Source: Stenotrophomonas maltophilia (GTDB lineage Bacteria > Pseudomonadota > Gammaproteobacteria > Xanthomonadales > Xanthomonadaceae). Taken from it: a stretch of 23,491 nucleotides of DNA. Location: NCBI GenBank assembly GCA_002435595.1, contig DJBL01000159.1:1-23491 (forward strand), written 5' to 3'. Positions 1-6,547 of this stretch are shown here, in pieces. Both the position numbers and the translations under genes were made by a program. Positions within the stretch are counted from its first letter, which is position 1. Every line of letters starts with the position of its first letter. A model generated the notes under the pieces. That model had not been told where the DNA came from. It saw only the letters and a program-made list of their open reading frames with translations, and did no database searches.

Positions 1-184
1 AGCCAACGCCCTCTGCGTTGGTGGTCATGCCGATATCGAACGTGGGCGATGTAGCGGCGGTCGATTGGGATGCGACCCTACCTCGGTGGCATCGCGTCGA
101 GAAGCAACGGTGGTCGGTTGGGATGCGACCCCGCGGTGGCGCGGCGTCGATCCGAGGGAACGCCGCTGCGCCGGCGCGGCGCAC
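1..184. other. Intergenic left edge with degenerate direct repeats
   Basis: No credible gene is visible. A perfect 7-bp hairpin occupies 3-21 (arms CCAACGC and GCGTTGG, 5-nt loop). An 18-nt motif at 61-78 recurs at 114-131 with one mismatch (core GGGATGCGACCC). After each copy comes a similar CGGTGGC...GCGTCGA stretch, so the unit is about 53 bp and decays with distance. This looks like worn intergenic repeat DNA. Short open frames here lack ribosome binding sites and recognisable protein sequence. Confidence 0.45.
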
Positions 185-214
185 AAAAAAACGGCGGGTT
201 TCCCCGCCGTTTTT
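185..214. terminator. Bidirectional rho-independent terminator
   Basis: An 8-bp perfect stem (ACGGCGGG 191-198, CCCGCCGT 203-210) with a TTTC loop is flanked by six A on the left and four T on the right, so it can stop transcription from either side. It lies about 55 nt past the stop of the minus-strand M1 peptidase gene, whose transcript would end in the six-U run. Confidence 0.85.
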
Positions 215-250
215 CAGGCATTGCATCGCATGGTGGGTACTGGCCGGGGG

Positions 251-273
251 TGCCGGCCAGCGGCCGGCATTAC
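251..273 (-). repeat. SMAG/REP-type palindrome with GTAA head
   Basis: Read on the minus strand, the head GTAA (273-270) is followed by a perfect 8-bp stem, TGCCGGCC/GGCCGGCA (251-258 and 262-269), with a 3-nt loop. It is the same palindrome as the GTAG-headed element at 13429-13451, differing in the last base of the head. The TAA of the head is the stop codon of the M1 peptidase gene. Confidence 0.8.
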
Positions 274-2201
274 TTGCTTGCCTTGTCCAGCATGTCCTGC
301 ACCGACGCGGTGGTGATCGGGTGGTAACCCGGCTTGGCCTTCTCAAAGGCGGCCTTGGCAAAGGCCAGGCCTTCGGGGGTCTTCACCAGTTCGGCGTAGA
401 TCGGCAGGATCAGCTTGCGGCGACCGACGCGCTCGATGAACGCCGCCGCCGGTTCATTGGCCTCGGTGTAGCCGCTGCGGATCGCCAGCGGATACCAGCG
501 CATGGCGATCTCGCCATTGGCGGTGCCGGTGAAGTGGTAGGCCTTGTCCAGCGCGGCCAGCTTCTCCACCGGCAGGGTCTTGCCCAGGCCGTCGATGAAG
601 TGCACCCACTCCTGGGTGCCCCACTCGCTGCTGATCTGCACGTTGGGCAGGGTGTTGCTGCCCTGCCAGGCGATGCGCGCGGTGTCGACGATGGAGAAGT
701 TGCGCGAGCGTGCCTTGGTGGCGAACGCCGGGATGCCCGGCTCGTCCAGCCATGCCTTCAGCTCGGCGTCGGTGACCGCGCCCGGCTTCCTGGACAGCAG
801 GTTCTTCTTGAGGTACTCGACGAACTGGTCGGTGTTCGCGCTCTGGAAGGCGTGATCATCGAACCAGCCGCGCAGGAACGGATCGAAGGTATCGCGGCCG
901 AAGCGCTGTTCCAGGAACTGCAGGAACCACGCGCCCTTGACGTAGGCAACCTGGCTCAACGCTTCGTCGGGGTCACGTTCGCTCAGCGGCGGCAGCGCCA
1001 GGGCCTGGTCGGCCGGGCTCATGTCCTTCACTTCGGCGAGCAGATCGTTCTGGTCGATCTCGCGCTCCATCTCGGCCATCTCCTGGCCGTACAGCGCCTC
1101 GGTGATGCGGCCCTGCACGTAGGTGGTGAAACCTTCGTTGAGCCAGATGTCCTTCCAGCTGGCGTTGGTCACCAGGTTGCCCGACCAGCTGTGCGCCAGC
1201 TCATGGGCCACCAGGGAGACCAGCGACTTGTCGCCCACGATCACGGTCGGGGTGGCGAAGGTCAGGCGCGGGTTCTCCATGCCGCCGAACGGGAACGACG
1301 GCGGCAGCACCAGCATGTCGTAACGACCCCAGCGGTACTCGCCGTAGAGCTTCTCGGCCGCACCGATCATCTTCTCGGTGTCTTCGAACTCCTTGGCGGC
1401 CTTGCCGACCATGGTCGGCTCGGCCCACACGCCGGAGCGGCCGGAGATCGGCTCGAACACCAGGTCACCGGCGGCGATGGCCAGCAGGTAGGACGGGATC
1501 GGCTGCGGCATCTTGAAGGTGTAGTCACCGTCACGCGCGGCCTTGGGATCGTTGTCGGCGCTCATCAGCACCATCACGTCCGGGCGCGAGACCACGTGCG
1601 CGCTGTAGGTGAAGCGCACGCTCGGGGTGTCCTGCAGCGGCACCCACGAACGGGCGTGGATGGCCTGGGACTGGCTGAACATGAAGGGCAGCTTCTTGCC
1701 CTCGGTCATCGACGGCTCCAGCCACTGCAGGCCCGAGGCGGTCGGGGCGGTGTGGTAGGTGATCTGGACCTTGGCCGGCTGCTCCGGGGCCTCGATGCTC
1801 AGCTTGCTGCCGAACACCTTGTCGGCCGGGGCCAGCACGAACTGCAGCGGGGCGGCCTTGCCGTCCGCGCCGATCGCCTCGACCTTCTCCACGCTCAGCT
1901 CACGGGTGTCCAGCACCAGCTGCTTGGCCGCCTTGTCCTTCCACTCCAGGGTGTAGGTCGCGGTGCCGCCGATCTGCTTGCTGTCGAAATCCAGCTTCAG
2001 GTCCAGCGCCAGGTCCTTGACCACCACCTTGTCCGGCTCGGCGTAGGAGCTCTCGTCGTGGCTGCGGCTGTCGGCGTTCATGGCAGTTTTCGCCGGTGCG
2101 GTGGCGGTGGGCGCGGCGGTCGGCGCCGTCGGGTCTTTCGAGCAGCCGGCGGCCAGCGCCACGGCCAGGGGAATCAACAGGAACGGAGATCGCATGGACA
2201 T
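270..2201 (-). CDS. M1 family zinc aminopeptidase, lipoprotein (LTA4-hydrolase-like)
   Basis: This 643-residue gluzincin should remove N-terminal residues from peptides. The N-terminus is a lipoprotein signal (LAAGC, lipid-bearing Cys20) followed by a low-complexity Ala/Pro/Thr linker to about residue 40, so the enzyme should be membrane-anchored in the periplasm. The N-terminal beta domain is followed by the substrate-binding motif GGMEN (306-310) and the zinc site HELAHSW (His333, Glu334, His337) with Glu356 in NEG. Tyr420 fits the catalytic tyrosine. The length and the C-terminal helical domain fit the leukotriene A4 hydrolase/cold-active aminopeptidase branch. It lies 131 nt downstream of ubiE on the same strand, with a hairpin between, so it probably has its own promoter; a TAAACT hexamer lies near 2224-2229. 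The stop codon is part of a REP element. Family assignment is firm; substrate is not known. Confidence 0.93.
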   Translation of the reverse strand: MSMRSPFLLIPLAVALAAGCSKDPTAPTAAPTATAPAKTAMNADSRSHDESSYAEPDKVVVKDLALDLKLDFDSKQIGGTATYTLEWKDKAAKQLVLDTRELSVEKVEAIGADGKAAPLQFVLAPADKVFGSKLSIEAPEQPAKVQITYHTAPTASGLQWLEPSMTEGKKLPFMFSQSQAIHARSWVPLQDTPSVRFTYSAHVVSRPDVMVLMSADNDPKAARDGDYTFKMPQPIPSYLLAIAAGDLVFEPISGRSGVWAEPTMVGKAAKEFEDTEKMIGAAEKLYGEYRWGRYDMLVLPPSFPFGGMENPRLTFATPTVIVGDKSLVSLVAHELAHSWSGNLVTNASWKDIWLNEGFTTYVQGRITEALYGQEMAEMEREIDQNDLLAEVKDMSPADQALALPPLSERDPDEALSQVAYVKGAWFLQFLEQRFGRDTFDPFLRGWFDDHAFQSANTDQFVEYLKKNLLSRKPGAVTDAELKAWLDEPGIPAFATKARSRNFSIVDTARIAWQGSNTLPNVQISSEWGTQEWVHFIDGLGKTLPVEKLAALDKAYHFTGTANGEIAMRWYPLAIRSGYTEANEPAAAFIERVGRRKLILPIYAELVKTPEGLAFAKAAFEKAKPGYHPITTASVQDMLDKASK

Positions 2202-2305
2202 CGGGACCGATCAGGGTGAAACGACCAGTTTACCCCCTGTCCGCACCGCCGGGCAGCGGCACCGGCCCAGGCTGCGCATTCAGCCGGACCGGCACGGCCT
2301 GCCCT

Positions 2306-2325
2306 CGCCGCCCGTCGGGGCGGCG
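2306..2325. terminator. GC-rich hairpin after ubiE
   Basis: An 8-bp perfect stem (CGCCGCCC and GGGCGGCG) with a GTCG loop starts 8 nt past the ubiE stop codon. No U-run follows on the minus strand, so it may be a weak or rho-assisted terminator or an mRNA-stabilising structure rather than a classical terminator. Confidence 0.4.
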
Positions 2326-2332
2326 GCCAGCC

Positions 2333-3094
2333 TCAGATCTTGTAGCCGGAGTGGATCGAGACGATGCCGCCGGTCAGGTTCTTGTAGTGGCAGCGGGCGA
2401 ACCCGGCCTCGCCCATCATGGTCTTGAGCTGCTCCTGCGGCGGGTGCTTGCGGATGCTCTCGGCCAGGTACTGGTAGCTGTCGCCGTCGCGGGCGAACAA
2501 CTGGCCCAGCTTGGGCAGGATCTTGAACGAGTGGAAATCGTAGATCGGCTTGAACCAGTCGGCGGTGACCTCGGAGAACTCCAGCACGCGCGCCTGGCCG
2601 CCGACCTTGAGCACGCGGTACATCTCGCGCAGGCCGGCGTCCTTGTCGGTCACGTTGCGCAGGCCGAAGGCGATGGTCACCAGGTCGAAGCTGGCATCGG
2701 GGAACGGCAGCGCCTCGGCATTGCACTGCACGTACTCCAGGCCCTTGACCAGGCCCCGGTTCATCAGGCGGTCGCGGCCGACCGAGAGCATGCCGGCGTT
2801 GATGTCGCCCAGGACCACCTCGCCCTCCTCACCCACGCGCTCCTTGATCAGCGCGGCGATGTCGCCGGTGCCACCGGCCAGGTCCAGCACGCGGTCGCCC
2901 GGCTTCACCTGCGCGGTGGCTACGTAGTAGCGCTTCCACGCCCGGTGGATGCCCAGGCTCATCAGGTCGTTCATCAGGTCGTAGCTGCGCGCGACCGAGG
3001 TGAACACTTCGCCCACCAGCTTCTGCTTGTCCTTGGCGGCGACATCGCGGAAGCCGAAATGGGTGGTGCCAGTCTTGTAGGGGGATTCGCTCAT
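2333..3094 (-). CDS. ubiE: Demethylmenaquinone/2-methoxy-6-polyprenyl-1,4-benzoquinol methyltransferase UbiE
   Basis: UbiE is the SAM-dependent C-methyltransferase of ubiquinone (and, where present, menaquinone) biosynthesis, acting at the inner face of the cytoplasmic membrane. The 253-residue length is normal for the family. The first UbiE signature region is at 38-54 (YDLMNDLMSLGIHRAWKR), the SAM-binding glycine-rich motif LDLAGGTGD at 70-78, and the second signature region around 159-174 (YRVLKVGGQARVLEFS). The frame stays open to 3196, but the ATG at 3094 matches the family N-terminus. A GATAAT hexamer lies 6 nt upstream of it and no Shine-Dalgarno is seen, suggesting a leaderless message. 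It is divergent from the cytosine deaminase gene (107 nt apart). Confidence 0.95.
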   Translation of the reverse strand: MSESPYKTGTTHFGFRDVAAKDKQKLVGEVFTSVARSYDLMNDLMSLGIHRAWKRYYVATAQVKPGDRVLDLAGGTGDIAALIKERVGEEGEVVLGDINAGMLSVGRDRLMNRGLVKGLEYVQCNAEALPFPDASFDLVTIAFGLRNVTDKDAGLREMYRVLKVGGQARVLEFSEVTADWFKPIYDFHSFKILPKLGQLFARDGDSYQYLAESIRKHPPQEQLKTMMGEAGFARCHYKNLTGGIVSIHSGYKI

Positions 3095-3100
3095 GGGACG

Positions 3101-3106
3101 ATTATC
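3101..3106 (-). promoter_or_regulatory. Candidate -10 of a leaderless ubiE promoter
   Basis: On the minus strand GATAAT is followed by six bases (CGTCCC) and then the ubiE ATG. Transcription usually starts about 7 nt past the -10 box, which would place the first base of the mRNA on or next to the start codon. No clear -35 is visible. Confidence 0.45.
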
Positions 3107-3172
3107 GCACCGCTCGGCGTGCTGCGGCACCTCGGGGCTGCGACCGGGCGCCGCAGGCCGGCACCGGCCCAC

Positions 3173-3178
3173 TATCAT
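3173..3178 (+). promoter_or_regulatory. Candidate -10 for the cytosine deaminase gene
   Basis: TATCAT lies 23 nt before the ATG at 3202, which would give a short leader of roughly 15-20 nt. No Shine-Dalgarno or convincing -35 is seen, so this is tentative. Confidence 0.3.
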
Positions 3179-3201
3179 GGCCGTCCATACGCCCATGAAC
3201 G

Positions 3202-3660
3202 ATGCCCATGATCACCACCCCCGACTACGCCGCCCTGCTTGAAACCGCCATCGCCGAAGCCCGCCAGGGCCTGGCCGAAGGCGGCATCCCGATCGGCGCG
3301 GCGCTGTACCACAACGATGGCCGCCTGCTCGGCTGCGGCCACAACCGCCGCGTGCAGGAAGGCGATCCCTCGGTGCACGGGGAGACCGACGCGTTCCGCA
3401 AGGCCGGCCGCCAGCGCCGCTACCAGGACACCATCATGGTCACCACCCTGGCCCCCTGCTGGTACTGCAGCGGGCTGGTGCGCCAGTTCAACATCGGCAC
3501 GGTGGTGGTCGGCGAGTCGGTCACCTTCCAGGGCGGCATCGAATGGCTGCGCGAAAACGGGGTCAAGGTGATCGACATGCAGAGCCAGGCCTGCATCGAC
3601 CTGCTCGGCGGCTTCATCTCGGCCCACCCGGAGGTGTGGAACGAAGACATCGGCGAGTAA
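3202..3660 (+). CDS. Cytosine deaminase, yeast Fcy1-like (CDA/TadA fold)
   Basis: Predicted to hydrolyse cytosine to uracil and ammonia for pyrimidine salvage in the cytosol. The 152-residue protein has the zinc site His59-Gly-Glu61 and Pro-Cys86-x-x-Cys89 of the cytidine deaminase fold. From memory of yeast cytosine deaminase, its base-recognition residues are also present: Asn48 in GHN, Phe109 in the VVGESVTF stretch, Trp146, and Asp149 in a C-terminal EDIGE like that of the yeast enzyme. This sets it apart from tRNA adenosine deaminases and guanine deaminases, and from the unrelated amidohydrolase CodA of E. coli. Starts at 3202 or 3208 (both ATG, in frame) cannot be separated, as neither has a Shine-Dalgarno. 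It is divergent from ubiE, with no pyrimidine transporter beside it. Confidence 0.87.
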   Translation: MPMITTPDYAALLETAIAEARQGLAEGGIPIGAALYHNDGRLLGCGHNRRVQEGDPSVHGETDAFRKAGRQRRYQDTIMVTTLAPCWYCSGLVRQFNIGTVVVGESVTFQGGIEWLRENGVKVIDMQSQACIDLLGGFISAHPEVWNEDIGE

Positions 3661-3703
3661 GCCATTGCAGCCCGCGCGTTGAGCAGCCCAACGCCGCGGC
3701 ACG

Positions 3704-3728
3704 GCGCTGCGACTCCCGGTCGCAGCGC
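3704..3728. repeat. Perfect 10-bp inverted repeat
   Basis: GCGCTGCGAC and GTCGCAGCGC enclose a TCCCG loop, 43 nt past the deaminase stop. No U-run follows on either strand. It may be a REP-like palindrome or a rho-assisted transcript end. The rest of 3661-3912 shows no supported gene. Confidence 0.5.
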
Positions 3729-3912
3729 ACGCGGTTCTGAACGCTTCAGTTCCGTACAGCCAGGTGAACGCACTGTGCCAGCAGCGTCTTGCCCGCTTCA
3801 GCGGCGGCATCGCGCACACCCGGCGCACCTGCCGCATACGCCGCGCTAACAAACCCGCGCAGGCGAGCGCCTATGGTGGATCCACAGGGGGCAGCAGCGT
3901 CGAGGAGACGTC

Positions 3913-4200
3913 ATGAATGCCCGAATAGACCGCACCCCGCTGGCGCCCGCGTTGTCCGATGCGTGGGAACAGCTGCAGGTGCACTACGCCACCCATCGCA
4001 ACACCGCCCCGTTCTGGACTGCCTACCAGTCCCTGCAGGAGGCGCTCATCGACGCCCATCCGCATGACCGCGTGGAGCTGTGCAACCAGCTGGCCACCTT
4101 CGCCGAGCAGTTGGGTGTGGTCGACCAGGCGCAGCTGCTGGGCGAGCCGCGCGCTGAATTCTTCAGGGCGCTCGGCCACGCCGGCTCGACATCGCCATGA
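3913..4200 (+). CDS. Small conserved-looking protein of unknown function
   Basis: I do not recognise this 95-residue protein. It appears soluble and mostly helical, with no signal peptide, membrane segment or metal motif; aromatic residues cluster around 36-50. A good Shine-Dalgarno (GAGGAG, about 3900-3905) precedes the ATG by 7-8 nt. Codon third positions are strongly G/C, as in neighbouring real genes, so it is likely coding. Its TGA overlaps an ATG (ATGA, 4197-4200) that could open the next frame, suggesting the two small genes are transcribed together. Confidence 0.65.
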   Translation: MNARIDRTPLAPALSDAWEQLQVHYATHRNTAPFWTAYQSLQEALIDAHPHDRVELCNQLATFAEQLGVVDQAQLLGEPRAEFFRALGHAGSTSP

Positions 4201-4262
4201 CGCTGCATGCACTGCGCATTACGCACTCTTGTTTAACTCCTTCCCTGCATATCGAAGCAACC

Positions 4263-4604
4263 ATGTCCTCCGCCCAGCTTTCCATCCCCGCCGTGATCGA
4301 TGTCGATGCCGAAGTCGCGTACTGGCGTCAGCGTCACGCTGAGGGCACCCTTGGTACGGGCAGCGGTTCGTTCGGCCACTACGTGCCGTGGATCAAGTTC
4401 GCCTGCGATTCGCTGATCACCCAGCCGCGCGCCAGCGACGAGCAGCGCGACGAATCCTTCCAGACCCAGTACGCCTTGCAGATCATGCCGCGCCTGAGCG
4501 AAGAGCAGGCACGCGAGTTCGTCGAACAGTGCTGGGAGCATGTGTACCTGGCCAGCCGCCACGATGTCGGCTCGCGCCCGCGCCTGGGCGCCGCCCGCGC
4601 CTGA
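4263..4604 (+). CDS. Small protein of unknown function
   Basis: A 113-residue protein starting MSSAQLSIPAV, soluble, with several Trp/Tyr residues in the middle and a Glu-rich helical stretch towards the end; no family is recognised. The frame is open from an ATG at 4197 that overlaps the previous stop (ATGA), but 4201-4262 is AT-richer, with poor codon use and an unconvincing peptide. I therefore prefer 4263, which implies a 62-nt gap that could hold a promoter. If the 4197 start is used, the protein has 135 residues and the two genes are translationally coupled. Confidence 0.6.
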   Translation: MSSAQLSIPAVIDVDAEVAYWRQRHAEGTLGTGSGSFGHYVPWIKFACDSLITQPRASDEQRDESFQTQYALQIMPRLSEEQAREFVEQCWEHVYLASRHDVGSRPRLGAARA

Positions 4605-4613
4605 GGCGCATCG

Positions 4614-4647
4614 CCCCCGCGGGGGGAACAGTGCACGGGCCGTGCAC
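4614..4647. promoter_or_regulatory. Two palindromes before the iron-permease-like gene
   Basis: A perfect 12-bp palindrome (CCCCCGCGGGGG, 4614-4625) is followed by GTGCACGG-G-CCGTGCAC (4631-4647), an odd-length dyad with 8-bp arms. They lie 47-80 nt before the start of the next gene. The second has the size of a repressor operator. The first could instead belong to a transcript end of the gene upstream. No regulator can be named. Confidence 0.3.
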
Positions 4648-4693
4648 GCCGCAGCGCCAATGATGTGGCACCCCCGCTACCGTCTCGTGCCGC

Positions 4694-5113
4694 ATGAGCC
4701 TTCGAAGTGTATTCAACCTGGTCGCGCGCAAGGCGGCCTATGCCGCCGGCACGCCGTGGACGTTCCTCATCGCGGTCTCGATCGTGGTGCTGTGGGCGCT
4801 GAGCGGACCGGTGTTCAAGTTCAACGACACCTGGCAGCTGGTGATCAATACCGGCACCACCATCATTACCTTCCTGATGGTATTTCTCATCCAGCACAGC
4901 CAGAACGCCGATGCAGCGGCGGTGCAGATCAAGCTGGACGAGCTGATCCGCGCCACCGCCGAGGCCAACAACGAGCTGCTGGACCTGGAAGAACTGGACG
5001 AAGAACGGCTGGAAGAAATCCGCCGCGAGTATGAGCGCATGGCGCGCGAAGCCGGCGATGCGCTCGAACGCGCCCGTGCCTGCCACGGCGACGGGCGCCA
5101 GGACGACCGCTGA
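4694..5113 (+). CDS. Low-affinity iron permease family small membrane protein
   Basis: A 139-residue inner-membrane protein with two hydrophobic segments (about 21-41 and 48-67) and a charged, Glu/Arg-rich C-terminal helix (about 75-128) that probably forms a coiled coil. The pattern TPWTFLIAVSIVVLWALSGP, then NDTWQLVINTGTTIITF, and QHSQNADAAAVQIKLDELI is typical of the Pfam low-affinity iron permease family (Fet4-related). In bacteria this family is short, and a transport role is not established, so the name should be read as a family label only. No Shine-Dalgarno is obvious before the ATG. It converges on smeF, with a hairpin between the stops. Confidence 0.85.
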   Translation: MSLRSVFNLVARKAAYAAGTPWTFLIAVSIVVLWALSGPVFKFNDTWQLVINTGTTIITFLMVFLIQHSQNADAAAVQIKLDELIRATAEANNELLDLEELDEERLEEIRREYERMAREAGDALERARACHGDGRQDDR

Positions 5114-5117
5114 AACA

Positions 5118-5142
5118 GGCCGCCGGGCCGGGGCCGGCGGCC
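5118..5142. terminator. Hairpin between converging genes
   Basis: A 9-bp perfect stem (GGCCGCCGG and CCGGCGGCC) with a 7-nt loop fills the 42-bp space between the iron-permease-like gene and smeF, which end towards each other. There is no real U-run on either side, so termination strength is uncertain. Confidence 0.45.
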
Positions 5143-5155
5143 AGGGTGGCCGCGA

Positions 5156-6547
5156 TCAGCCGCGCTCGTGCCAGCCGCCGCCCAGCACCTTGTACAGCGC
5201 GACCTGGTTGGACTGCTGGGCCAGCTGGGTACTCACCAGCGACTGGCGGGCGCTGTAGGCGGTACGTCGCGCATCGAGCAGGGTCAGGAAGCTGTCCAGC
5301 CCGGCGTCATAGCGCGCCTGCGACAAGGTCTGTGCCTGCTCGGCCGCGGCCACCAGTGCCTGCTGCGAGGCCAGCTGCGCATCCAGACTGTCGTTGAGGG
5401 CCAGCGCATCGGCGGCCTCGCGGAAGCCGGACTGGATCGCCTTCTCGTACTGCGCCAGGGCGATATCGCGGTCGGCATTGGCCACGCCCAGGTTGGCGCG
5501 CAGCTTGCCGCCCTGGAAGATCGGCAGGTTCAGCCTGGGGATGAAACTCCATACGCGCGTGCCGCTGTCGAACAGGCTGGACAGCTCCGAGGAGGCCGAG
5601 CCAACGCTGCCGGTGAGGCTGATCGAGGGGAAGAACGCCGCCCGTGCCGCGCCGATGTTGGCATTGGCCGCGAGCAGCGTGTGCTCGGCGGCCATCACGT
5701 CCGGGCGCCGCAGCAGCACCTCGCCCGGCACGCCGGCCGGCAGCGTGCGCACCGCGGCCACGTCGGCCACCTCGGTGGTCGGCAGCAGGCTGTCCTGGAC
5801 CGGCCCACCGGCCAGCAGCACCAGCGCGTTGCGATCCTGGGCGACCTGCCCGGTGAAGCGCGCCACATCGGTGCGCGCAGTCTCCACCAGGGTGCGGGTC
5901 TGGCTCAGTTCCAGCGACGAGGCGCCCCCCAGCTGGTGGCGTGCCTCGGTCAGCCGCAGCGAATCCTCATAGGTGGCCAGGGTGGCCCGGGCGATCCGCA
6001 GCTGTTCGCTGTCCGCGCCCAGGGTCAGCCAGGCGTTGGCCACTTCGGCCACCAGGCTGAGCTGGGCGCTGCGCCGGTTGGCGGCCTGGGCGAAGTACTG
6101 CTGCAGCGCAGCCTGGCTGAGGTTGCGCACGCGGCCAAACAGATCCAGCTCGAACTCGACCACGCCCAGGTTGGCGCTGAACTGCTCGCTCACCGGCACA
6201 TCGCCGCCGCTGCGCGTCATCTGCCCCTGCGCGGCAATGGCCGGCACCCGATCGGCGCGCTGGATGCGGTACTGGGCACGGGCCTTCTCCACGTTGATCA
6301 CGGCCACGCGCAGGTCGCGGTTGTTGGCCAGCGACTGTTCGATCAGCGCCTGCAGGCGCGGGTCGGCGAAGAAGTCGCGCCAGCCGATGTCCGCCGCCGG
6401 CACCGCCGTGGCGGCGGTGTCGGCGGCGCTGGCCGGCCACTGCGCCGGGATCGCCGGGGCGACCTCGGTGCTGGCCGGGACCAGCGTGGCACAGCCGGAC
6501 AGGGCGATCGCCACGGCCACGGCGAGCAGGGAAGAAGCCTTATTCAT
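5156..6547 (-). CDS. smeF: Outer-membrane channel of RND efflux pump, SmeF
   Basis: The TolC/OprM-type channel of the SmeDEF multidrug pump, trimeric in the outer membrane with a long periplasmic tunnel. The 463-residue protein begins with a lipoprotein signal (ALSGC, Cys19), typical of the NodT/OprM branch. It contains the two outer-membrane efflux repeats expected of the family (for example RRPDVMAAEHTLLAANANIG in the second half) and ends with the ALYKVLGGGW pattern seen in OprM relatives. The ATG at 6547 overlaps the smeE stop (ATGAATAA), with AAGGTGG upstream as Shine-Dalgarno, so the two are translationally coupled. The frame runs open further upstream (to 6745) inside smeE, but that part is shadow sequence. 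Confidence 0.95.
   Translation of the reverse strand: MNKASSLLAVAVAIALSGCATLVPASTEVAPAIPAQWPASAADTAATAVPAADIGWRDFFADPRLQALIEQSLANNRDLRVAVINVEKARAQYRIQRADRVPAIAAQGQMTRSGGDVPVSEQFSANLGVVEFELDLFGRVRNLSQAALQQYFAQAANRRSAQLSLVAEVANAWLTLGADSEQLRIARATLATYEDSLRLTEARHQLGGASSLELSQTRTLVETARTDVARFTGQVAQDRNALVLLAGGPVQDSLLPTTEVADVAAVRTLPAGVPGEVLLRRPDVMAAEHTLLAANANIGAARAAFFPSISLTGSVGSASSELSSLFDSGTRVWSFIPRLNLPIFQGGKLRANLGVANADRDIALAQYEKAIQSGFREAADALALNDSLDAQLASQQALVAAAEQAQTLSQARYDAGLDSFLTLLDARRTAYSARQSLVSTQLAQQSNQVALYKVLGGGWHERG

Noticed and set aside
18..2219. 733-residue open frame on the plus strand
   Set aside because: Antisense shadow of the M1 peptidase gene, with low-complexity composition and no recognisable domain.
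3175..3852. 225-residue open frame on the minus strand
   Set aside because: Overlaps the cytosine deaminase gene, whose zinc motifs are complete. The minus frame has no motif or ribosome site.
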